Positions 18,134-26,694 of a stretch of 41,426 bases of DNA are shown piece by piece. A model generated the notes under the pieces. It was not told where the DNA came from. It saw only the letters and a program-made list of their open reading frames with translations, and did no database searches. Position 1 is the first letter of the stretch; the number at the start of each line of letters is the position of its first letter. The DNA lies in NCBI RefSeq assembly GCF_012932375.1, contig NZ_JAAIIG010000015.1, positions 1 to 41,426 on the forward strand. Direction: 5' to 3'. The position numbers and the translations under genes are program-made. The DNA comes from Bifidobacterium olomucense. GTDB taxonomy: Bacteria; Actinomycetota; Actinomycetes; Actinomycetales; Bifidobacteriaceae.

Positions 18134-18850
18134 TTATATATGTCTATTCGCTATGTGCGTGGTGGTCTCCTCACTGATCTGCTGCTCGTGCCGCCACCTC
18201 GTCCCTCGCTTCATCGGGTTCCCCGCGCCGGTGGCTCCTCCGGCTGCCGGGTCTGGGATGCTGGCATACGTGGTTGGGCGTGCGGGGAGGTCCAGCGAGC
18301 GCCACTCCTCGTATTGATGTTGCTCGTCTGGCGTGAGGTCGGCGGGGCTGGTGGTGAGGATTCGTCCGTCGTGGATGGCGTCGGTGCCTTGGTGGTGGAT
18401 GCTGATGGCCTGCTCGGGTGTGAGGATTCCCGCTGTGACGTAGCGGGTGAGGTGCTCTGTATCGGTAAGGTCCTGCATGGTGAGGCGTGGTTCGATTTCG
18501 GCTCGTGCGGTGATGAGGAGCAGGTCGGGTATGGTCAGGTGATTCCATACGGTGATGGTTCTCGGGTCGGCTCCGGTTTCGTCGAGGTATCGGTGTGTTT
18601 GGACGAGACCGCCGCGCAGGTCGCCCCTCACGTACGTGTCGAGGATGGCCGCGTACGCGGTGAGGTATGAGCCGTCCGTAGCGCGTGTGGGGACCCCGGC
18701 GTTGGCGAGCGCGTCGTTCACGCTGAGCATGAGCGTGGTGGGGCCGGGCGTAACGTCGAGCATGAGCCGCGCGTTCAGGCTGATGATGGAGCCGAGCGCC
18801 ATGAGCTTCGGGTCGGGGAGTATGCTGCTCCTTCCGGTTCCGCTGGACAT
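18134..18850 (-). CDS. Hypothetical island protein with C-terminal GxLT motif
   Basis: The 238-residue protein is predicted soluble and mainly helical. AAGGAG lies seven bases before the ATG at 18850, so the longer open frame is not used. Around residues 157-172 it has AGILTPEQAISIHHQG followed by HDGRIL, matching the motif G-x-[IL]-T-x-x-E-x(3)-L/I-x(2)-H-x-G seen at similar places in the genes at 19116, 19997, 20744 and 27358. The function is unknown. The gene converges with the one at 17137 and diverges from the one at 19116. Confidence 0.65.
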   Translation of the reverse strand: MSSGTGRSSILPDPKLMALGSIISLNARLMLDVTPGPTTLMLSVNDALANAGVPTRATDGSYLTAYAAILDTYVRGDLRGGLVQTHRYLDETGADPRTITVWNHLTIPDLLLITARAEIEPRLTMQDLTDTEHLTRYVTAGILTPEQAISIHHQGTDAIHDGRILTTSPADLTPDEQHQYEEWRSLDLPARPTTYASIPDPAAGGATGAGNPMKRGTRWRHEQQISEETTTHIANRHI

Positions 18851-19001
18851 TGTTTTCTCCTTGATTCGTGGTGCGTTGTGCTGCTGTTGTGCGGATATTT
18901 TCGGTGTTGGCGAGCGCCTTGGCGGCGCTCGTGCTGACTTTGACTCGTTCATATTCGATGTTCTTTCCTATTGGAGGATTGTGAGGTGTTCCGATGGCTG
19001 G

Positions 19002-19115
19002 ATGGTGGATGCTGGAAAGCTGTCCGGTGAGGCTGGCGCGTGGCTCGACGGGTTGAATGGTCGTGTACGCGTCGCGGCCCGTGGACGGCTCATGATTCCC
19101 GGCATCGGTGATTGA
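19002..19115 (+). CDS. Possible 37-codon leader ORF
   Basis: An ATG at 19002 (MVDAGKLSGEAG) opens 37 codons whose TGA directly abuts the ATG of the next gene, a layout typical of translational coupling. A GTG at 18981 just after GGAGG is an alternative start. The composition is compatible with coding, but no family is recognised and it may be chance. Confidence 0.25.
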   Translation: MVDAGKLSGEAGAWLDGLNGRVRVAARGRLMIPGIGD

Positions 19116-19757
19116 ATGAGTGTTCAGACGCATCGGATGAAGCGCGAACCCACGTCGGAGGAGTCGCGGCTCATCGATGCGATGAATGGGAAGTCGTTGC
19201 CGTGGTGTCGTGAGGCTGCGTTCCGTGCGTACTACGGGTCGGTGCGTGTGGACTACATGATGGCGAACTACGCGAAGGGCAAGAAGGAGGCGAACGCGCA
19301 TGACTTCCTGCTCCTTTTCGATGAGGTTCTCCACGATGTGCAGTCCATCCCGGTCAAGTCGGTCACGGGGGAGGCGCGTAGCCGATACGGCATGGCCTAC
19401 TTCCGTAGCCTCGTCAGGAGCGGTGTGCTCACGGAGCCGGATAAGCGGCTGTTGGTGGAGCATGGTGTTCCGGAGCGTTGGCTCACGATTCCCGGGGTGC
19501 CGTTCAGACGAAGGAACCGTGGACCGAACGGGCGGGTGAGCCGGCCTCTCAGCGAGGAGGACGTGAAACCGCTACTCGACGAGGGGCGAATCGATACCAT
19601 CTGGGTCCTCATATGGCAAGGCGTCATCACCAAGGAAGAAATGGAACACGCTCCGCACGTACGGCGCAATCGCCCTCGACCCCGGGGACGGCACCATTCA
19701 GGTCCCGCCCGATATGAGCAGGACAGGAGCGCAGGAGTCGCAACAGCCCGACAATGA
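19116..19757 (+). CDS. Hypothetical island protein with GxLT motif
   Basis: The protein has 213 residues, is basic overall, and has no signal peptide. Residues about 94-115 read SLVRSGVLTEPDKRLLVEHG, the clearest copy of the motif shared by several island proteins; a weaker second copy, WQGVITKEEMEHAP, follows near residue 175. The tail is very rich in Arg and Pro (NRPRPRGRHHSG). The ATG at 19116 abuts a possible short upstream frame, and an ATG seven codons inside is the alternative start. Function unknown. Confidence 0.6.
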   Translation: MSVQTHRMKREPTSEESRLIDAMNGKSLPWCREAAFRAYYGSVRVDYMMANYAKGKKEANAHDFLLLFDEVLHDVQSIPVKSVTGEARSRYGMAYFRSLVRSGVLTEPDKRLLVEHGVPERWLTIPGVPFRRRNRGPNGRVSRPLSEEDVKPLLDEGRIDTIWVLIWQGVITKEEMEHAPHVRRNRPRPRGRHHSGPARYEQDRSAGVATARQ

Positions 19758-19884
19758 ACGGGAACCCACCGCAGTTGAACGGCCACGCCTCACAAGAAAC
19801 CGACGAAGGCGGGCGCACAGGGCCAACTACCCGGTGCCCGCCTCGCTATGATCCGAGCCGGAATCGGAACAGAGCAAAACGGAA

Positions 19885-19957
19885 CGCGGCGCTGGTGGTT
19901 TGAGGTCTTTCCATGCGGGGTGACGGTCACCGAAAAACCAAGGCCATCAGCGCCAGT
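19885..19957. repeat. Island palindrome 2
   Basis: This is the clearest palindrome of the set. The left arm is GGCGCTGGTGGTTTGAGGTC and the right arm read on the other strand is GGCGCTGATGGCCTTGGTTT. It sits between two convergent genes. Confidence 0.6.
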
Positions 19958-19996
19958 TCTTCTCTTCCTTCCCGTTCTCCCCTCCTGATTGTGCGG

Positions 19997-20710
19997 TCAT
20001 GTTCCGGCGGGTTCGACGAGGCTGAGTAGGTCGTCGAGGATGGTGGGGTCGTTGCGGAGCGTGACGAGGAGTTCCTGAACGGTGGCGGTCCTCGCGTCCT
20101 GCCCCGCTTCCTCCTCCTGGCGCTCCTCGGTTGCCGGTTCCTCCTCGTCTTCGGTGTCGTCGGTCGGGCATGGTCCGGCGAGGTCTTTCCTGCTTGGTCG
20201 GTGTTCCGGCTGGTCGGCCAGCGGGTTCGCGGTGCCGGGTGTGTGGAGGCGTCGAGGCAGTCCCGTGTCGTCCACCGCCGCGAGGCCGTGCTCGGCGAGG
20301 AGCAGCCGGTCCTCTTCGCCGATGGCCTGGCCGTGGAGGAGCCGGTCGAGGTTGTCGGTGTCCCACACGGATTCCGTGGTGGGGAACGCGGGCTCGAGTC
20401 CCTGCGCGATGTCGAACGTGTGGAGCACGTCGTTGATGCACGCGCCATACTGGTCCCTGCGCTTCAGGTCCGCTGGTTTGAGGAACCGCTGACGGTAGCC
20501 TTCGAGGCTCGCGCGCCTGGAGAGGACGGGTCCACGGCACATGCCCCGCACGAGGTCGCGTGCCGCGCCACGGCTCCCCTCGGGGATGACGGGGTTGGCG
20601 AGGATCGAGACCCAATCGCCCAGCGCCGCCCAGTTGGACAGCGCGGCGTTCGCCCAGCCCCGCACGCGCTGGTTCAGCAGCTCCAGCTTGTCCTCGTCGT
20701 CAAGCGCCAT
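19997..20710 (-). CDS. Hypothetical island protein, acidic tail
   Basis: This 237-residue protein has a Trp-rich helical N-terminal half (RGWANAALSNWAALGDWV), the island motif at about 129-145 (HGQAIGEEDRLLLAEHG), then a Pro-rich stretch and a strongly acidic segment (DDTEDEEEPATEERQEEE) before a final helix. GGAGG stands ahead of the ATG at 20710. Its start lies close behind the stop of the minus-strand gene at 20744-21436, so the two probably share a transcript. Function unknown. Confidence 0.65.
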   Translation of the reverse strand: MALDDEDKLELLNQRVRGWANAALSNWAALGDWVSILANPVIPEGSRGAARDLVRGMCRGPVLSRRASLEGYRQRFLKPADLKRRDQYGACINDVLHTFDIAQGLEPAFPTTESVWDTDNLDRLLHGQAIGEEDRLLLAEHGLAAVDDTGLPRRLHTPGTANPLADQPEHRPSRKDLAGPCPTDDTEDEEEPATEERQEEEAGQDARTATVQELLVTLRNDPTILDDLLSLVEPAGT

Positions 20711-20743
20711 GCCTGGTTCCCCTCCTTCCCCTCGTCGTTCGTG

Positions 20744-21436
20744 TCAGTGGATGGTGCCGTCCCGGTGCAGCGCGCCCCATCCCTTCGCTTGGATGGCGAG
20801 TCGTTCCTCGCGGGTGATGAACCGGTCCTCCTCCATGTACTGAAGTAGCTGGTGGTCGGGGTGCGCGTTCGCGAGGAGATCGACGGTGATGCTGCCGATG
20901 GATTCCCCATCGTTGTAGGCGCCAAGGCTGATGCACCTACCCCTGTCGTCGCCCTGCGGGTGGGCGCGCCACACGAGCCTGCGCAGGAACAGGAGGTTGC
21001 TGGGCTTGTCGCGCAGCACGTCCTTGTAGATCGTGCCCGGTGTGCCGAGCTTTGCAGCCTCGGTGATGAGGTCGTCAAGACCGTCGCGCATCCTCGCCCA
21101 TCGCTTCGAGCCGGGCAGCTTGCCGGAGAACAGCTGCGCCGCGCGCGACGAATCCCATGCGTCGAGCACCGAATCGATGCGCTCGACCTTCTCCTTGTCC
21201 ATGTACCCGCAGGCGCTGAGGAACCGGTAGGCCTTCGTGCCCTTCTGGACCTGCTGGATGAGCTTCAAGCCCAGCGCGCCAAGACCACGATCCGCGTCGT
21301 ACCCGCGCTGCGGGTCGCAGGAGGCGAGCAGCGCTTCAAGCTGCCTCGATGCCCTGTCCATGAGGCACTGGTTCACGGCGGCGCGCGCCACCTCGTCCCT
21401 CTTCGCGGTCATGCCCGTCCCATACCGATGATTCAT
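20744..21436 (-). CDS. Hypothetical island protein with GxIT motif at the C-terminus
   Basis: The protein of about 230 residues is basic and helical, and ends with the island motif EEDRFITREERLAIQAKG followed by RDGTIH, here as the very last residues. The ATG at 21436 has a weak purine-rich site (GGAAGGAAGCAGAAGAG); an ATG eight codons later is possible. No known family is recognised. It is the promoter-proximal member of a two-gene minus-strand unit with 19997-20710. Confidence 0.6.
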   Translation of the reverse strand: MNHRYGTGMTAKRDEVARAAVNQCLMDRASRQLEALLASCDPQRGYDADRGLGALGLKLIQQVQKGTKAYRFLSACGYMDKEKVERIDSVLDAWDSSRAAQLFSGKLPGSKRWARMRDGLDDLITEAAKLGTPGTIYKDVLRDKPSNLLFLRRLVWRAHPQGDDRGRCISLGAYNDGESIGSITVDLLANAHPDHQLLQYMEEDRFITREERLAIQAKGWGALHRDGTIH

Positions 21437-21573
21437 CTCTTCTGCTTCCTTCCCGCCATCCGTGGCGTTGTGCTCCAATCGCCGAACCCGGCGATTCCCC
21501 GTCGCGGGCCGTTCCCGCAACCGATGCCCCCATCATCCGGCGAACGGACAAGTGCCACGGAACAGGCAAAACC

Positions 21574-21600
21574 AAAGAAGTGATGGAACTGTGAAGAGTG
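21574..21600 (+). repeat. Repeat with inverted copy at 25928-25956
   Basis: AAAGAAGTGATGGAAC is followed by TGTGAAGAGTG; the same sequence with one mismatch occurs on the opposite strand at 25928-25956. In both, a CCAAG-GGGACA-like block follows within about 40 bases, and an island palindrome lies beyond. The pair encloses the frameshifted gene and the metallopeptidase gene. Confidence 0.55.
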
Positions 21601-21635
21601 GACGCGAACCCCAAGTGGGACAGGGGAAGGGCAGG

Positions 21636-21703
21636 TGCTGGCGCTGGTGGTCTTGGCTATCCAGGGCGATGGGCGGCGAACGACGCGGACCGCCCCGCGT
21701 CGT
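21636..21703. repeat. Island palindrome 3
   Basis: The left arm is GCTGGCGCTGGTGGTCTTGG, the best match to the consensus arm. The right part, CGAACGACGCGGACCGCCCC, matches the right arms at 25830-25855 and 26797-26824 (GGAACGACG followed by GACCA or GACCG). Confidence 0.5.
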
Positions 21704-22753
21704 GACTCGGCGTGCTCCTCGCCGCCGCTCCCTCTCGTGCCTGTCCGTTGGTTTCCGGCGAGAATGATGGTCGTTTTGGTTGGTTTCGGCGGGGTTGCGG
21801 TTTCGCCGGTGCGGTGGTACATTGTGCGCACCAATCGGGTGGGGGAATCGAAAAATCATGCGGGGTACCAGGACCCGCGAAAAGAACCGATAGTGTATAT
21901 TCTGTTCGGTTTGCGGTTTGTGTTCGGGAATGTTCGGTATTGTTCACTTGCTGCGGGGTGCATTTCCGGGGCAAACGGTGCCTGAAAATGAGACGATGGT
22001 CGAATGGTGAGACGAGAGGCCGCTTGTCACGGAATCTTCACAAATCATGTTCGGAGCGCACGGAATCGAACGGAAATACACAGAGAACCCATTTCTTCGC
22101 CTGTTTTGATTGCGTCAGACTCATCCTGCTGGTCTGACTGTCGATTTGCCCCGCCCATGCGCCATGGAATGGCGATGGAACCGGGTCGAATCATCGCCGA
22201 TTGAGTTGTATGGCGGGGGAGCTGGGGCGGTCGATGCTCATCGAATCGAGTGTCGGCGGCGTGGTGAATGGCCTCGACGTCCCGTGCACTTTTCCATGAC
22301 CAGACCAATGGCAGGGCTTTGCGGCATCCATGCAGGAATGCTCGACGGTCGGAACCGTCCGGAGCGTCACCGGCGAGCCGAACCGTGCATCGTCGTATCG
22401 TTGACCCGACGGAACGCCGACCGGCTCCCCACGGCGCTCGTATGCGAAGTCCCATGCGAGTCATCCACCACCGTGCCAGTCGGGAGGAGGGGCCGGAACG
22501 GCCACGGCCAAGCGCCGCGACGAAGTGCGCGAACCCGCCCCACGTCACTTCCCCATGCGCCGTATTAAGCAGGTGGGGAACCACATCCACCATCCAGACG
22601 CACCGCGACGCGCAAGGCCGACCCGGTCCTCGATGATCCGCCTCCATGCAGGCCCCGGCTCCGACCGGATACGCCAATGACGGGAAACAAGGCGGGGAAG
22701 GGAAACCCCGCCAAGGCAGCACGCCGATAGGCGAGCGGATAGGGAGGCAGACC

Positions 22754-23250
22754 ATGGGCGAGGCGCTGAGGGAGAACACAAGGAACACGAAGAACGATGA
22801 GAAGCGGCAGGACGCCGCCATCGAAGCGCTCGTGGACCGAATCATGCCGAAACCCGCACCGATACCCGACCTGCCCGACGAGGCGGGCGACTACCGCAGG
22901 GTCGTGTTTCAGAGCACGCCGGAGCTGAAGAAGCGCTGGGCCGCGACGAGTACAAGGTCATGGTGAACACTAGGACCGGAAACACCGTCACGATGCTTCG
23001 CGACGGAACCGTATACAACATCAAACGCAAGGAATGCCGAGACCACCTCATCGAGCACCGTGACCAACACCTCCTCGCCGAAGGCATGGCCGTCACCATG
23101 CTTCTGCGCATCGCCAGGCCCGACCTCTACCAGCACAGCACACTACCCGACCTCCCCTTCGACCTGAACGAGGCAAGGGCAAGCCTCGACCTACCTGAAT
23201 GGAACCCCGACGAGGAGAACCAACAAAACCGCGAAAGCATGACAGAATAG
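22754..23250 (+). pseudogene. Frameshifted hypothetical gene
   Basis: AGGGAGG precedes an ATG at 22754 (MGEALRENTRNTKNDEKRQD). This frame runs to FQSTPELKKRW and then stops at 22966. The minus-one frame takes over in the same place as ALGRDEYKVMVNTRTGNTV and continues without stop to 23250. The two parts read naturally as one protein of about 165 residues, so either a one-base change broke the gene or a ribosomal shift joins the halves. The junction CTGAAGAAGCGCTGG is not a classic slippery site. The second half begins KVMVNTRTGNTVTMLRDG and may be a small surface-like domain. Unknown function; it is upstream of the metallopeptidase gene. Confidence 0.55.
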
Positions 23251-23278
23251 GCGGAAAGACGCGGCGCGGACGGCCTCC

Positions 23279-23425
23279 GACAATCAGACCGGCGAATAGG
23301 CAAGGCGCGCTCGCGAGTGGTCTTTGACAATCAGACCGGCGACGCACGTGTCGCGCTCGCGGGTGGCCTTGGGTCTTCCTGCGCATGATTCATTCCAAAC
23401 AACGCAGACCACCTGCGCGGCGCTC
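23279..23425. repeat. Island palindrome 4 with tandem 17-mer
   Basis: GACAATCAGACCGGCGA occurs at 23279-23295 and again at 23326-23342, each followed by a left arm (GCGCTCGCGAGTGGTCTTT, GCGCTCGCGGGTGGCCTTG). A single right arm (GCAGACCACCTGCGCGGCGC) follows. This looks like a palindrome whose left arm has been tandemly duplicated. Confidence 0.5.
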
Positions 23426-23582
23426 CGTGTGGTCCCTGACGGTTCCTGTCGTGGGGATATTGATTCGTCATTGGGCGGGTCGCCCCAGCTGTCGCCGGTG
23501 GCGGTCCGCCCCGTTGTTGTTGCGCGGGCGAGAGAATCGCGCCCCGCGCGTTGTGGCTTTGTGAGTGGATTGGGGGATTGCG

Positions 23583-25706
23583 ATGAGGGCGCACCTGACG
23601 AGAAGCAAGACTGGCGAATCCGTGTGGAGGGCCTGCCGCGCAACGAAGCGCGCCTGCCCGTTGGGCGAGGCGGCGCACAGGGAGTTCGACTCCACGAGGG
23701 CCATCCGCCAGTGGTCCGTACTCCAGCACTACCAGGACGACCTCGGCGTGCCCCTACCGGAACCGCTGGCCAGACTCGGCGTCGGCCATGAGGTGCCGGA
23801 CGGCGTGTGGCTGGACGCGCTCGCGGAGATGCAGCCGGGCATCGAGGCCGCCGAGCAGCGCACCTACGAGGCGGAGCGATCCCAATCCGAGTCCGGGGAG
23901 GAATCCGCGACGGGCGGCCTGCGCAAGCGCGGGAATGACCGCGCTCTTCGGAAGAATGACGAGCCGGGTGATGGCGGCGGATCCGCGCCTGTCGTCTCCG
24001 GGCCGGTGGATGACGGGGAACCCAGCGAGGAGGAGCGTGCGGCGGGGGAGGCTCGCTCCGAGCGCATCACGACGCTCCTGACGGACCGCATCCCGCTCAT
24101 GGATGACCGGCACGGCAAGGTCCCGGAGTTACGCTCCACGGATGACGTGGCGAAGGCGAACGGCAGGCTCGCCACGTACCTCGACAGGAACTTCGATGGC
24201 GACAGGGCGACGGCGACGCTCGACGCGCTCCGGTCCCTGTACCCCGGAGCCGACATCCAACCCCTCGACCCATACTCGCCCGCCGAGGGGCAGCCGACGA
24301 GCCAGCGGTTCCCGAACCGTGCCACGCGCGACGACTTCCTGCGCCGTCGCGCCGAGGAGGTGAAGCGCTTCCACGCGAACCGCGCGTTGGAGTCGGGCGA
24401 CAAGGAATCCGCCACCTACTATGACGCGACGAACGACCGGGTCATCTTCGTGACGCGCGGCAAACGCACCACGAAGAACCTATACCCGAACGCCTACTTC
24501 CGTGGCACCGGGCAGAACCTCCGCAGCCTGAACTTCGGTTCCGTGCTCGCCGCATCGGCGGTCGCCCGCGAGATGGACAGGGAACCCGGCCTCGCGCCGA
24601 GCGCACGCGCCGAGGTGGTGCAGGTCATGCTCCAACCCGGCAGGGACAGCCAATGGGCGGCTGCGAACCACGCTTGGAAGTGGCATCCCGACTCCATCAG
24701 CGGCGACGCGACCGCCAGCCTCATGCGGAGCGTCGCGGACCACGTGAAGGGAAGCGGCGCGGACCCCTCCGGGTTCCCGGTGCTCGACCTCGGGGACGAC
24801 GCCACCATCGCCACGGCGCAGCAGGCGATGGACTACGCGCAGCAGGTGCATGACTGGTGCGACCGGCGGATCGGCGAGATACGCGACCCGGACGGCTCGC
24901 CATCCAAGCGGGTCGCGCACCTCGAACGGCTGCAGCGGGACGTGAAGCGGTGGTCCGGATCCGCGAGGGTATGCGTCGAGGACCAGTGCGGCAGGTACCG
25001 CCGTGCCATCGGCAACATCCTCGACGACGAATCCAACGGCCAGATGAACCGCGCGTACGCGAAACGCGCCAACAGCGCCTCAAGGGCGAAGGTCTTCGAA
25101 TACAAGAAGAACAGGGACGAGGCGCACGACATGGCGATCCGCTCCAGCAGCTTCGCCCGCATTTTCGGCGGTCGCCACATGGAGCTTGATGACAGCGCCG
25201 ACCTCGCGAAGTTCCGTCAGCTCGACCATGAGTTCGACGGCTGGAGCCGCACGCTCCCCGAGCAGGTGGACCACGACACGAACTTCCGGTTCCGCTTCAC
25301 CGGCAACCACAACGCCACGGGCCTCTACTTCCCCGGCATGAGGGAGGTCATCGTCGACCCGAGACATCCCGACAGCCTCACGCACGAGTACTTCCACAAC
25401 CTCGACTACACGAAGGCCAAGGACGGGCAGCTCAGCATGGACCCCAAGTTCCGCAGCATCGTGCGCGACTACAAGGACAACATCGACCGGAAGAAGATGG
25501 GTGGAACCAACCCCGAACGCTACCTCGCTCCGACCGAGGTGTTCGCCCGAGCCGGGGAGCTATACATGAACTGGAGGCATCCCGACTCCGGCTCCAGCTT
25601 CCTCAAGACCAAGGAGACCTACGAGACGCGGTTCGACTACGCGCCCCTGCTGAAGCACAAGCAGGAGATCATCCGCCTCTTCGACGGCATGTTCGGCAAG
25701 CACTGA
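23583..25706 (+). CDS. Putative zincin metallopeptidase with N-terminal Cys/His module
   Basis: The protein has about 707 residues. The N-terminus (HLTRSKTGESVWRACRATKR, then CPLGEAAH) is a small Cys/His module of a type found at the start of proteins of actinobacterial mobile elements. A charged low-complexity linker (about 95-155) leads to long helical regions. Near the C-terminus is HEYFHNLDY (H601, E602, H605), followed by APTEVFARAGELYMNW (Glu about 652): together the HExxH plus downstream Glu of a zincin active site. The rest is not recognised. The ATG at 23583 follows GGGGGATT. There is no signal peptide, so it would act in the cytoplasm or be delivered by another route. It may be an effector of the island. 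Confidence 0.7.
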   Translation: MRAHLTRSKTGESVWRACRATKRACPLGEAAHREFDSTRAIRQWSVLQHYQDDLGVPLPEPLARLGVGHEVPDGVWLDALAEMQPGIEAAEQRTYEAERSQSESGEESATGGLRKRGNDRALRKNDEPGDGGGSAPVVSGPVDDGEPSEEERAAGEARSERITTLLTDRIPLMDDRHGKVPELRSTDDVAKANGRLATYLDRNFDGDRATATLDALRSLYPGADIQPLDPYSPAEGQPTSQRFPNRATRDDFLRRRAEEVKRFHANRALESGDKESATYYDATNDRVIFVTRGKRTTKNLYPNAYFRGTGQNLRSLNFGSVLAASAVAREMDREPGLAPSARAEVVQVMLQPGRDSQWAAANHAWKWHPDSISGDATASLMRSVADHVKGSGADPSGFPVLDLGDDATIATAQQAMDYAQQVHDWCDRRIGEIRDPDGSPSKRVAHLERLQRDVKRWSGSARVCVEDQCGRYRRAIGNILDDESNGQMNRAYAKRANSASRAKVFEYKKNRDEAHDMAIRSSSFARIFGGRHMELDDSADLAKFRQLDHEFDGWSRTLPEQVDHDTNFRFRFTGNHNATGLYFPGMREVIVDPRHPDSLTHEYFHNLDYTKAKDGQLSMDPKFRSIVRDYKDNIDRKKMGGTNPERYLAPTEVFARAGELYMNWRHPDSGSSFLKTKETYETRFDYAPLLKHKQEIIRLFDGMFGKH

Positions 25707-25742
25707 CCCAGCACGACCGCCAGACACGAACGGGATTCGATA

Positions 25743-25860
25743 CGGCGCGAGTGGCCTCAGGCCAATCAGCCCAAGGAAACAGGCGAAACGCGGCTCGGGT
25801 GGCCCAAGGTTTCCCTTGCTTTCCGGATTCGGAACGACGTAGACCATCCGCGCCCGCTCC
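25743..25860. repeat. Island palindrome 5, double left arm
   Basis: Two left arms (GGCGCGAGTGGCCTCAGG at 25744 and GGCTCGGGTGGCCCAAGGTT at 25792) precede one right arm (GGAACGACGTAGACCATCCG, then CGCC). As in palindrome 4, the left arm appears duplicated. Confidence 0.55.
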
Positions 25861-25927
25861 CGGCGTTCCCTTGTGGTTGACCGTATGCTTCATCACCGGT
25901 CCCCAAGCGGGACAAAGCCTCACACGG

Positions 25928-25956
25928 CACTCTTCACCGTTCCATCACTTCTTTGC
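25928..25956 (-). repeat. Inverted copy of the 21574 repeat
   Basis: On the minus strand this reads AAAGAAGTGATGGAAC and then GGTGAAGAGTG, matching 21574-21600 except for one base. The preceding bases, GTTCAAGC, are absent from the first copy. Confidence 0.55.
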
Positions 25957-26136
25957 TTGAACCCATTCATCGGCGGCTTTGAAGCGCGGGTAGCGTTGCC
26001 GTTGAATCCGCGAGGGACGGGCGTGAAGACCCGCTCCGTGCGAGGACGGACCCAAGGATGCGCGTGAATTTGCGGTATTCCACGGGCAACAGAACGCCGG
26101 GGGAGAACCGGCGGCCAACGATGAAAGGACAAGGAA

Positions 26137-26664
26137 ATGACAACGCTGAAGAGCATCGCCGATGACGTGATGGACAAGCTGCGCGAGGCCGGGGGCGAGC
26201 GCTACTACATGGGGAGCGGCAGCCGGTGGGGCTACTGGGACTTCTCCCACGAGTACGAGGTCCCCGATGGCGGTATCGCCATCGAACCGGAGGACACCGA
26301 CTGGGGAATCCTGTACCTCTACAACGCCGACGCAGACTACGACCCCGACGCAGACCCCGACTACGCCGACGACCAATCCGACTCCGAGGTCACGAGCCTC
26401 GGCGTCCTCCTCGTATGGGCCACGAACGAAGACCGCGACGAGGTAGAGTCCGGCGACGAGTTCACGTACGATGCGCGGGACGATACGCGCGAGGAAGCAA
26501 GCGACTGGAACAGCACGGCGCTCCAGCTCAGGTACGCGGATGGTTGGAACAGCTGGGTTCGCGGATACCCGCACAGGGACACTGATGAGGAGGACCCCTA
26601 CGGAAGCATGATCGAGGCAATCGCACAGTCCGTCAGGAGCCGCATCGAACGAGCCGACGACTGA
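26137..26664 (+). CDS. Very acidic hypothetical protein
   Basis: This soluble 175-residue protein contains about 46 Asp/Glu against about 14 Lys/Arg, for a net charge near -32. A run of Asp-Pro/Ala repeats (DADYDPDADPDYADD) lies at about 66-80, and aromatic residues (Tyr, Trp) are frequent. AAAGGACAAGGAA precedes the ATG. The size and charge are like those of DNA-mimic proteins (antirestriction or anti-CRISPR proteins), but I see no match to ArdA or Ocr, so this is only a suggestion. A strong terminator follows directly, so it is probably transcribed alone. Confidence 0.65.
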   Translation: MTTLKSIADDVMDKLREAGGERYYMGSGSRWGYWDFSHEYEVPDGGIAIEPEDTDWGILYLYNADADYDPDADPDYADDQSDSEVTSLGVLLVWATNEDRDEVESGDEFTYDARDDTREEASDWNSTALQLRYADGWNSWVRGYPHRDTDEEDPYGSMIEAIAQSVRSRIERADD

Positions 26665-26694
26665 CACGCGCCTACGCGCCGATATGACGCAAAA

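Larger units (their letters stand above)
21437..22753. other. 1.3-kb stretch without a convincing gene
   Basis: Open frames exist on both strands, but none has a good ribosome site or convincing composition. The stretch holds a repeat also found inverted at 25928-25956, palindrome 3, four copies of TGTTCGG (21903, 21921, 21931 and about 22049) in a relatively AT-rich part, and a small inverted repeat GTCAGAC/GTCTGAC (22114-22138). The TGTTCGG cluster resembles iterons, so a control region or origin is conceivable, but this is only an inference. Confidence 0.45.
25707..26136. other. Intergenic region between metallopeptidase and acidic protein
   Basis: These 430 bases contain palindrome 5 (25743-25860) and the inverted copy of the 21574 repeat (25928-25956). 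The last 20 bases carry the ribosome site (AAAGGACAAGGAA) of the next gene. I see no convincing ORF. Confidence 0.5.

Noticed and set aside
18171..19463. A 430-codon minus-strand open frame across the genes at 18134 and 19116
   Set aside because: It is in another frame over two better supported genes, and its product is an Arg/His/Pro-rich shadow translation.
22045..22845. A 266-codon minus-strand open frame (and a 152-codon plus-strand one) in the gene-free stretch
   Set aside because: No ribosome site at any plausible start, composition like a high-GC shadow frame, and the 5' part overlaps the better supported gene at 22754.
26137..26664. ArdA antirestriction protein
   Set aside because: Size and charge fit, but no ArdA sequence motifs are visible, so only the general DNA-mimic possibility was kept.
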